A program made the position numbers and the translations under genes. Below are positions 7,864-13,920 of a DNA stretch of 16,426 nucleotides, piece after piece. The DNA is taken from positions 1 through 16,426 of the forward strand of contig CAYMST010000096.1 of NCBI GenBank assembly GCA_964393115.1, written 5' to 3'. Within the stretch, counting starts at the first letter, position 1. Each line of letters opens with the position of its first letter. This stretch comes from CAYMST01 sp964393115. GTDB lineage: Bacteria > Bacteroidota > Bacteroidia > Cytophagales > Cyclobacteriaceae. The notes under the pieces are model-generated. The model did not search any database, was not told where the DNA came from, and saw only the letters and a list, made by a program, of their open reading frames with translations.

Positions 7864-8555
7864 TGAGGAGACTATTTGTGATTTTTGGAATTGCTGTCTT
7901 AGGGACTTTGGCGGGCTTCGGACAAGAGCTAGAAAATGAAGGAGATAAAAAGGTGCGATTGCCATTTACCATCGGCTTAAATGTATTGGAACTGATCAAT
8001 AACTATTCGGCGATAATGCCGAGCATTAGTCATAGCGTTGGCAAGCATGTGACATTAACGCACGAGTTTGGGCCAATTACAGGAGTAGAATTGCGTGAGG
8101 GCGAAGATTTTGAGCTGTATTCAGATTTCAGTGGGTTTAAAGCAAGAGAAGAGATTCGTTTCTTTTTTAAGATTGATCATGATGATCCAGATGCTGCATT
8201 GGGTTACGTTGGTATAGGAGGCTTTTATCGTCAAGCGACTATTCAAGGTGATTATGTCTCAGGTTTTGGTTGCGATGCTTTTGGTGATTGTGAATACTGG
8301 CAGCAGTATCAACATGAATATAAGGCCGAAAGATTTGGTGGGTATTACAATATGGGGATCTTATATCAATACTTTCCAAGGGTCTATATTGATTTGAACG
8401 TTGGTATTGGGTACCACGACTTTAAATTTAATCAGCCTTTAGTAGGGGCCAGTGAGGAAATCGTAGAATCATTAACTCTACAAGGACAAGAGCAACGAAA
8501 TAAGACTTTTCTAACCATTGGTGCAAGGATAGGGATTCGTCTCAATAAGTATTGA
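7863..8555 (+). CDS. Outer-membrane beta-barrel-like protein
   Basis: A 230-residue exported protein. Residues 1-21 are a signal peptide (MRRLFVIFGIAVLGTLAGFG) with likely cleavage near Gly20/Gln21. The mature part has alternating aromatic/hydrophobic strands, for example VTLTHEFGPITGVEL, EEIRFFFKID, ALGYVGIGGFYRQATI, GGYYNMGILYQYF, VYIDLNVGIGYHDF and TIGARIGIRLNKY, and it ends in an aromatic Tyr, as barrel proteins of the outer membrane do. C137 and C143 could form a disulfide in a loop. Its ATG overlaps the stop of the upstream lipoprotein gene by one base (TGATG), so it is the last gene of a coupled operon. It may anchor or assist the two lipoproteins at the outer membrane; that is inference. 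No named family is recognised. Confidence 0.75.
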   Translation: MRRLFVIFGIAVLGTLAGFGQELENEGDKKVRLPFTIGLNVLELINNYSAIMPSISHSVGKHVTLTHEFGPITGVELREGEDFELYSDFSGFKAREEIRFFFKIDHDDPDAALGYVGIGGFYRQATIQGDYVSGFGCDAFGDCEYWQQYQHEYKAERFGGYYNMGILYQYFPRVYIDLNVGIGYHDFKFNQPLVGASEEIVESLTLQGQEQRNKTFLTIGARIGIRLNKY

Positions 8556-8579
8556 TTATGAGCTATTGAGTTATTTGAT

Positions 8580-8617
8580 ATAAAGTCCCCTGGATCCATA
8601 AGGGGAGGGGACTTTAT
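8580..8617. terminator. Strong terminator hairpin between convergent genes
   Basis: Bases 8580-8590 (ATAAAGTCCCC) pair perfectly over 11 bp with 8607-8617 (GGGGACTTTAT), with a 16-base loop. An alternative pairing of TCCCCT (8586-8591) with AGGGGA (8601-8606) also exists. The A-tract and T-tract within the arms supply U-rich ends on both strands. It lies 24 bases past the outer-membrane protein gene and about 100 bases past the end of the convergent peroxiredoxin gene, so it probably acts in both directions. Confidence 0.75.
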
Positions 8618-8716
8618 TACCTGTACTCTTGACCACTATTCGGTTAGCTTAATAATGTTTTCTTTTTGAAACCAACTAAAAACCGACGAACAGATGGTTG
8701 CCATAACTTACCTACA

Positions 8717-9349
8717 TTAATTAGGTTGAGGGGTTAGCCTCAGGTAAGGCTTTTGCTCAGTAAACCCTTTTGGGAATAGCTTTTCGGCTTCTTCATTGGA
8801 AACCGCCGGTACGATGACACAATCCTCTCCGTGTTGCCAGTTGGCAGGAGTTGCCACTTTGTGATAAGCGGTAAGCTGCAACGAATCGATCACTCTTAAA
8901 AGTTCATCAAAATTTCGTCCCGTGGAAGCTGGATATGTAATGATAAGTTTTACTGTTTTATCCGGTGCAATAATGAATACAGACCGTACGGTAAGCTTGT
9001 TGTCAGCGTTTGGATGGATCATATCATATAACTCAGATACTTTGCGGTCTTCATCAGCAATAATTGGGAAGTTGACTTCTGTATTTTGCGTTTCATTGAT
9101 GTCTCCAATCCAGCCCTTGTGGGATTCCACACCATCCACACTTAATGCAACAACCTTCACGTGTCTTTGGTTGAACTGTTCTTTGTATTTAGCGACTGTT
9201 CCAAGCTCGGTGGTACAGACAGGTGTATAATCCGCGGGATGAGAGAAAAGAACGCCCCAGCTGTCTCCTAGCCACTCATGGAAATTAATCTCCCCCTCTG
9301 ACGTTTGAGCAGAAAAATTGGGTGCTACATCTCCTAATCGAATTGACAT
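8717..9349 (-). CDS. Peroxiredoxin, Prx6 (1-Cys) type
   Basis: A cytosolic thiol peroxidase of 210 residues that reduces hydrogen peroxide and organic hydroperoxides. The thioredoxin-like core holds the signature PADYTPVCTTELG (38-50) with the peroxidatic Cys45, supported by Thr42 and Arg122 (LTVRSVFII). The C-terminal extension typical of the Prx6 subfamily is present: HKVATPANWQHGEDCVIVPA and the ending KPYLRLTPQP. Prx6 enzymes usually lack a classical resolving cysteine; the only other cysteine is Cys177 in the extension, so reduction is likely by a small thiol or external thioredoxin. It is monocistronic, with a long upstream non-coding tract that probably holds its promoter; no OxyR-type site is recognisable. 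Confidence 0.95.
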   Translation of the reverse strand: MSIRLGDVAPNFSAQTSEGEINFHEWLGDSWGVLFSHPADYTPVCTTELGTVAKYKEQFNQRHVKVVALSVDGVESHKGWIGDINETQNTEVNFPIIADEDRKVSELYDMIHPNADNKLTVRSVFIIAPDKTVKLIITYPASTGRNFDELLRVIDSLQLTAYHKVATPANWQHGEDCVIVPAVSNEEAEKLFPKGFTEQKPYLRLTPQPN

Positions 9350-9495
9350 TGTATTTTGAATTTAAAGGTGAAAAAAATAATGACCTAAACTTGTTTTAGA
9401 ACCTATGAAGGGTCGACGATTTGTCATTGAAACCTGTGGTTTTTTGATGTGTCAACTAAATCTAAATAGGCAATGGGATAACACTGTAAAATGTT

Positions 9496-9521
9496 TGATA
9501 AGCTTGTAACTGATAAGCTTG
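9496..9521. repeat. 11-bp direct repeat, period 15
   Basis: TGATAAGCTTG occurs at 9496-9506 and again at 9511-9521. The core AAGCTT is self-complementary, so the two copies can also pair with each other across a 9-base loop; CTTTTTAG follows on the plus strand. A pair of binding sites about 1.5 helical turns apart, or a weak hairpin, are both possible. Confidence 0.5.
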
Positions 9522-9600
9522 CTTTTTAGTTCGTCCTCAATCCTGTTTTCGTATTTCTTTGTTTTATCGAGGTCCTTGATTGTTTTAGTTATAAGCTGAA

Positions 9601-9622
9601 ATCACTAAAGCATTTGAGTGAT
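9601..9622. repeat. Stem-loop 1 of the intergenic tract
   Basis: ATCACTAAA (9601-9609) pairs with TTTGAGTGAT (9613-9622) over 9 bp with a single bulged G at 9616 and a 3-base loop. TTATTTCTTT follows on the plus strand. Confidence 0.5.
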
Positions 9623-9630
9623 GGGTTATT

Positions 9631-9654
9631 TCTTTAAATAAGTTCTTTTAAAGA
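9631..9654. repeat. Stem-loop 2 of the intergenic tract
   Basis: TCTTTAAA (9631-9638) pairs perfectly over 8 bp with TTTAAAGA (9647-9654), loop 8 bases. The stem is AT-rich and so weak by itself; it matters mainly for its position between two other hairpins. Confidence 0.4.
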
Positions 9655-9668
9655 GTTGATTTAAAATC

Positions 9669-9701
9669 CGCAAATGCGTTACTCAATACAACGCTTTTGC
9701 G
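9669..9701 (-). terminator. Stem-loop 3, candidate terminator of the cupin gene
   Basis: CGCAAATGCGTT (9669-9680) pairs with AACGCTTTTGCG (9690-9701) at 11 of 12 positions (T9675 faces T9695), loop 9 bases. Read on the minus strand, the stem is followed by GATTTTAAATC, a short T-run. It lies about 78 bases past the stop codon of the minus-strand cupin gene, so termination there is plausible. Confidence 0.45.
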
Positions 9702-9778
9702 TCATTATCTCATGGATTTCATATAAATTTCATTCATTCAAGTAGATTACTTTAAAACCAATATGCCTCTTAAAGGTC

Positions 9779-10267
9779 TTATCTCAGTGTAAATTCAGTG
9801 ATGATATCCTTGTGTTGAGGGAAAATACTTGATAGCTCCTCTTCTGAAAACAATTTGAAGTCTGCAAAATCAAACCCCGGAGATACCATACAGCTCATAA
9901 GCGTGTAGGAAAATTTGTCTGTGACTTCAGCTGCGAAGGTTGTTCCTTTTGGTATAATGATTTGAGGAGACTCATCTTTTAGGATATCCAAACCTAATAG
10001 TTGTGTTTCGTAATCTCCATTCGCGTGAATCATATGAATTTTACAAGGGGCACCAGCGTGGAAATACCATATTTCATCTGAGCTTAGTTGATGAAAGTGA
10101 GATTTCTCTAACTCGTTTAGTAAGAAATAAATGCTCGTACTGAGTGTCCTTAGGTTTTCGCCATTATCAAACTCAGTTGCTGACCTATATATTTCACGGT
10201 AATAGCCCCCTTCGGGGTGTGATTTCAATGATAATTTACTGATCCATTCTTTAGCGTTTTCATTCAT
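9779..10267 (-). CDS. Cupin family protein, DUF985 (Cupin_5)
   Basis: A 162-residue single-domain cupin. The family signature is clear: HPEGGYYREIYRS (17-29), STSIYFLL (44-51), SHFHQLSSDEIWYFHAG (56-72), IIIPKGTTFAAEV (98-110), then VSPGFDFADFKLFSEEEL (about 128-145). In DUF985 proteins the conserved His/Glu residues in SHFHxxxxDE and WYFHAG line the beta-barrel pocket, though the substrate is not established for most members; some relatives have been described as binding sugar nucleotides or similar ligands. It is cytosolic, with no signal peptide. It is monocistronic and divergent from the gene at 10391. Start ATG 10267 gives the usual family length. Confidence 0.93.
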   Translation of the reverse strand: MNENAKEWISKLSLKSHPEGGYYREIYRSATEFDNGENLRTLSTSIYFLLNELEKSHFHQLSSDEIWYFHAGAPCKIHMIHANGDYETQLLGLDILKDESPQIIIPKGTTFAAEVTDKFSYTLMSCMVSPGFDFADFKLFSEEELSSIFPQHKDIITEFTLR

Positions 10268-10390
10268 TTCTTTTGTATTATGAGATTAATCTACGGTGAA
10301 ATTAAGTGGAAGTCATATTTTAACCAATCAAAAAAACAACTGTTTGCATAAGTTTATTTTACTTAACGCTTTCAATTAAATAAGACGCTG

Positions 10391-11425
10391 TTGTTAACGC
10401 TAACAAGTGAGTTTTCGAATGATATCTTAACCAACTTAAAAGAGATTGAAGAGGTTGTAAGGCGTGATGGCTATCAATTAGGGATTAGGAGAAACAGGTA
10501 TTGGGGGTATTGCCGAAAGGAGAAGAACCTATTTTTTCCAATATCTATACTCTACATTTTAATAGGTCTTGAAAGGTGGTTGACTGAAGAGGAAAATAGT
10601 GTGTTGGATCACTTGAAAACAATGCTATTAGAAGAAGTGCCATCTTATCAAAAAGAGTGTGATCCGGATTTTTATAATTTCTATTCTGTGAAGCCGTTAG
10701 ATCCATTTCCTAATGGTTATTTTTTTAATCATTTTTGGAAGTTTGCTTTGCCATGCGATTCAGACGATACGGCGTTAACTTACTACGTGTCTGGCTACGC
10801 AAAAGATAAGGTAGTAAAGTTCAAGCAAGAACTTGAAAGAAGGACTAAGTCCACCGGCGAGAATGCTTATATTACTTGGTTAGGTACGGAGAAGATGCCA
10901 GTGGAAAAAAGTATTCCGGTCATTTGTAATGTTTTGAGTTTGTTTCAAAAGCACGATTTGTTACATGATGAATTGGCGTTGTCAAGCTTGAATTTAGTTA
11001 TTGATTTCATTCGAGACGAAAGACTTATTGACTTTCCGTTCGAGTATTCTATTCACTACCCTCAAGACGCTGTAGTAGCCTACCACATGGCAAGAATAGG
11101 AGGGTTGCTTAAAGGACAAATACGAAAATCATTTATTGATCAGGTAGTAGAATTAGGTCGTTTAAAAAGTGATTTTTTTGATATAATTTTGTTAAAAAAT
11201 GTGCTTTTGTCAGTAGATGCAAAAGCGAACTTTATTCCTCAGAAGACTCAGGGAGTTTTACGGTCATCACCTTTTTTCATTGCTTCTATGATGTCTTATG
11301 CACCGTATCAATGGATGAGGAAACTTGCAAAAAATAAGTTCTTTCATATCAATTATGTATCTCCAACCTTGAATCAAGTACTTTGGATTCAGTATCTGGT
11401 TCTCTCAAACAGGCTCGAGAAGTGA
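10391..11425 (+). CDS. Alpha/alpha-toroid protein with DxDDTA motif (class II terpene cyclase-like)
   Basis: A 344-residue, mostly helical protein without a signal peptide. PCDSDDTALTYY (121-132) contains DSDDTA, which fits the DxDDTA motif whose middle aspartate is the acid of class II terpene cyclases (squalene-hopene cyclase, copalyl/halimadienyl diphosphate synthases). The context also fits that fold: an aromatic run NGYFFNHFWKFALP just before it, then ITWLG (161-165) and a helix after SIPVICNVLSLFQ (174-186), corresponding to toroid inner helices. It is far shorter than cyclases of 500 or more residues, so it may be a single toroid domain, an unusual cyclase or a non-catalytic relative. 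No terpene genes are nearby. No in-frame ATG exists before residue 78; TTG 10391 is the first plausible start after the upstream stop at 10364-10366. Catalysis is inference. Confidence 0.7.
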   Translation: MLTLTSEFSNDILTNLKEIEEVVRRDGYQLGIRRNRYWGYCRKEKNLFFPISILYILIGLERWLTEEENSVLDHLKTMLLEEVPSYQKECDPDFYNFYSVKPLDPFPNGYFFNHFWKFALPCDSDDTALTYYVSGYAKDKVVKFKQELERRTKSTGENAYITWLGTEKMPVEKSIPVICNVLSLFQKHDLLHDELALSSLNLVIDFIRDERLIDFPFEYSIHYPQDAVVAYHMARIGGLLKGQIRKSFIDQVVELGRLKSDFFDIILLKNVLLSVDAKANFIPQKTQGVLRSSPFFIASMMSYAPYQWMRKLAKNKFFHINYVSPTLNQVLWIQYLVLSNRLEK

Positions 11426-11436
11426 TAATTCTCCAC

Positions 11437-11454
11437 TAGAAAAGTGATTTTCTA
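11437..11454 (+). terminator. Short hairpin after the DxDDTA gene
   Basis: TAGAAAA (11437-11443) pairs perfectly with TTTTCTA (11448-11454) around the tetraloop GTGA, 12 bases past the stop codon; TAATTATTCC follows. The stem is AT-rich and the tail only partly T-rich, so termination strength is doubtful. Confidence 0.4.
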
Positions 11455-11526
11455 ATTATTCCATATTAAGATGTTTTCTGTAGCCTTTTGCTTGATTTTC
11501 AGCATTTTGAATCATAAAGATAACCT

Positions 11527-11558
11527 AAGTCGAACTTTAACCGTTTAAAGTTTGACTT
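11527..11558. promoter_or_regulatory. 14-bp inverted repeat upstream of the PorE-like gene
   Basis: AAGTCGAACTTTAA (11527-11540) pairs with TTAAAGTTTGACTT (11545-11558) at 14 of 14 positions if one G-T wobble (11532/11553) is allowed, around the 4-base spacer CCGT. It ends 92 bases before ATG 11651 and about 100 bases after the upstream stop. TTTGAC at 11551-11556 in the right arm and TATAAG at 11570-11575 resemble promoter boxes, so the palindrome could be an operator over a promoter; alternatively it is an RNA hairpin. No T-run follows. The role is inferred. Confidence 0.5.
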
Positions 11559-11650
11559 TAATGTGATTATATAAGTGTCTTTTAATTAGTGAATTATGTA
11601 ATTTATATTCATATTTGTTGGACACTTGCATAACGAATGAAAATAATTAT

Positions 11651-13750
11651 ATGCTAAGAACTTTTAGATTGTCTTTACTATTACTTTCCTATATGTTATT
11701 AGGCTGCGCCGGAAGTGTGTATGGACAAGACGTGGTTCTCTTAGAGGAGCAGGCGGAGTTTCATTTCTATGAAAACCACTTTGCTGATGCTGCTAAGGTG
11801 TATGATCAAGTACTCAAGGAAAAAGGCTACAAAAAAATTTCCAAGTATCGAGCTGAGCTGTCTAAATTGTTATCAACAAATAGAGATCGATCACTAGACA
11901 AGTTACAATCCTTAAAGTCGGGACTGCCCAGAATAGAAAAGAAATATTTTCCATATTGGTTAGGTCGGGTACAATTTGTGAGGTACGAGTTTAGTGATGC
12001 CATCAAGTCCTTTAATCAATTGCTAAAAAGTCGTGATAAACCATCAAAGGAAATCACCAAGGAGGTTGAAGTGTATATCAAAGCTGCACAAAAAGCAATT
12101 GAATTTTATAAAAAGAATACGGATCAGTTCGTTATCGAGCGCTTGAGTGACGACATCAATACATCTGGTATTGAATTAAGCCCAGCATACGTTGAGCGAA
12201 ATCACTCGCTCATTTTTATGTCTGCAAAGTCTTTTGAAGAGAAGTTTGAAGTGTATGAAGTGGATATGAAAGTGTCTGATATCAAAGTACACAAACTTCC
12301 AATACTTGGTAACTATAACTTTCAAAACGCAAATATCGAGATGGTAAACAATGATGGTAAGTTGTTTGTATTTAGCGACGAAGAAGGAGGAGGGTTACTT
12401 TACAGTACACTAAAAGATGGTAAGTGGTCAAAGCTTAAAGATTTTGACAGCCACTTGCGAAACTCCATTATTGAATCTCATTTCTTCATAAATGAACAGG
12501 AAGACAGAATATTATTTGGGTCTAGCAAGCGTTCGAAACGTGGAGATTTGAATTTATATGAATCAAAACTTGATAAGAGTACCAAAGAATGGTCGAAGCC
12601 GTCTCCACTAACCAATGCAGTGAACAGTGTGAGTGACGAGGAAAGTCCATATCTTACTGCCGATAATAAGACCCTTTATTTCTCTTCAAAAGGTCACGAA
12701 TCAGTCGGTGGTTATGATATCTTCTATTCTAAATTTGACGAAAAGAAAAAGGATTGGACAGCCCCGGTGCAAATGCCTTATCCTATAAACACGGTGGATA
12801 ATGAAATTCACTTCAAGTTAAATGATGATGGCAAATCTGGTTTTGTGGTGTCAGACCGGCTAGGGTCCAATGGACATGGGTTTGACATTTATCGATTTAC
12901 CGAAGTAGTGAAAATTAAACTTGAGGGTACTATAACCAGCACAACGAAGCAGCCTGTTAAGGGAGCCACTATCGTTTTTGTTCCTAAGAAAAGTGCCGCC
13001 GGAAGGGCAGAAACGACCACATTTGACAATGGTGGTTACAATACGTTTGGTCAATCTGGACAAACCTATCTAGTTGAAATAAAACTAAATGGTGATTTAT
13101 TGTATAAAACCAGAATAGAAGTTCCTCCTATGAAGGAAGGAGAGACTTTTGAAAAGGATTTTGAAATAAAAATTAAAGAAAAAGATACCAGAAGAGCCAA
13201 AATACGTGAATTCGAAGAACCAATTGTACATACAGCTACTCCTCGAACAAGTGAGCCAGAGGAAAGAAAACCCTTAAAACGAATAAAGAAAGAAGAACCA
13301 TTCAAATTCAAGACCGGTAAATTAACAAGGTCAGAGTCATCTCTAAGCAGACCTAAGCCTTCCTCATATGTCCCCGTAGTAGATTTGGGTGGAGATGAGC
13401 GCCCAACTGGTAGGTCTATTATTCGAAATATCTATTTCAAGTTTGATGCTATCGATTTGGATGCCAGCAATGAAGAAAACTTAAGACAGCTGGTTGAAAT
13501 TATGAATAAGCGACCCAAACTGAAAATTGAAGTTGGAGGGCATTGTGATAATATCGGTACAAGTAGGGCCAACCTTAACGTCTCTCAACGTCGTGCGTCA
13601 AGTGTTGTTAAGTACCTAGTGGCGAGTGGCATTTCGGCAGACAGGGTTGTCGCTAAGGGATATGGTGATCGCTTTCCCCTTGCTTCCAATGATGATGAAC
13701 TTGAAGGACGTGAGCTTAACCGACGTATAGAAGTCAGGTTAGTGCAATAA
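11651..13750 (+). CDS. PorE-like OmpA-family envelope protein (TPR, PD40 propeller, CRD, OmpA C-terminus)
   Basis: A 699-residue envelope protein. The signal peptide MLRTFRLSLLLLSYMLLGC carries a possible lipobox (LLGC, Cys19); cleavage at VYGQ-D by signal peptidase I is the alternative. Residues about 27-160 form TPR-like helices (FYENHFADAAKVYDQVL, YEFSDAIKSFNQLL). About 160-420 hold PD40/WD40-like blades (SPAYVERNHSLIFMS, ESPYLTADNKTLYFSSKG, GGYDIFYSKFDEK). A carboxypeptidase-regulatory-like domain follows (about 421-510), then a charged linker and the OmpA domain (about 590-699) with GGHCDNIGTSRANLNVSQRR, where Asp633 and Arg648 keep the 15-residue spacing of peptidoglycan-binding OmpA residues. 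The same domain order occurs in PorE of the type IX secretion system, but many paralogues exist in this phylum. An in-frame TTG at 11615 precedes it; ATG 11651 fits the signal peptide better. It stands alone. Confidence 0.85.
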   Translation: MLRTFRLSLLLLSYMLLGCAGSVYGQDVVLLEEQAEFHFYENHFADAAKVYDQVLKEKGYKKISKYRAELSKLLSTNRDRSLDKLQSLKSGLPRIEKKYFPYWLGRVQFVRYEFSDAIKSFNQLLKSRDKPSKEITKEVEVYIKAAQKAIEFYKKNTDQFVIERLSDDINTSGIELSPAYVERNHSLIFMSAKSFEEKFEVYEVDMKVSDIKVHKLPILGNYNFQNANIEMVNNDGKLFVFSDEEGGGLLYSTLKDGKWSKLKDFDSHLRNSIIESHFFINEQEDRILFGSSKRSKRGDLNLYESKLDKSTKEWSKPSPLTNAVNSVSDEESPYLTADNKTLYFSSKGHESVGGYDIFYSKFDEKKKDWTAPVQMPYPINTVDNEIHFKLNDDGKSGFVVSDRLGSNGHGFDIYRFTEVVKIKLEGTITSTTKQPVKGATIVFVPKKSAAGRAETTTFDNGGYNTFGQSGQTYLVEIKLNGDLLYKTRIEVPPMKEGETFEKDFEIKIKEKDTRRAKIREFEEPIVHTATPRTSEPEERKPLKRIKKEEPFKFKTGKLTRSESSLSRPKPSSYVPVVDLGGDERPTGRSIIRNIYFKFDAIDLDASNEENLRQLVEIMNKRPKLKIEVGGHCDNIGTSRANLNVSQRRASSVVKYLVASGISADRVVAKGYGDRFPLASNDDELEGRELNRRIEVRLVQ

Positions 13751-13920
13751 AATTCACGCTTTAATTTATCGGAGATTACTTTTACCGCTTAGCAAAGTAA
13801 GCCGCAGTATTCTTTTAAATTTGGTGCTCAAAGAATGTATAGGTCGTCTCACAAACGAGTAGCTTTTTTGAGATGTCTTTTGCATGGGTACTACTTACTA
13901 GCCAAAAACGTCTAAATACA
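13751..13920. other. Spacer with a weak hairpin before the sensor kinase
   Basis: TTACTTT (13776-13782) pairs with AAAGTAA (13794-13800) around an 11-base loop, with TTCTTTTAAATTT about 10 bases further on; it may terminate the PorE-like gene weakly. TAGCTTTT at about 13861 resembles the Bacteroidota -7 box TAnnTTTG at seven of eight positions, but no -33 TTTG is correctly spaced. No gene is present. Confidence 0.3.

Larger units (their letters stand above)
9350..9778. other. 429-bp non-coding tract with repeated sequence and consecutive stem-loops
   Basis: No gene is supported here. The left part must contain the peroxiredoxin promoter, though no consensus box is clear. The middle has an 11-bp direct repeat (9496-9521). 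The right part has three consecutive hairpins (9601-9622, 9631-9654, 9669-9701). The rest shows nothing recognisable. The hairpin density suggests either a terminator/attenuator array downstream of the cupin gene or a small structured RNA; strand and function are undetermined. Confidence 0.5.

Noticed and set aside
8922..9230. Plus-strand frame inside the peroxiredoxin gene
   Set aside because: It is antisense to a fully conserved Prx6 coding sequence and has no domain.
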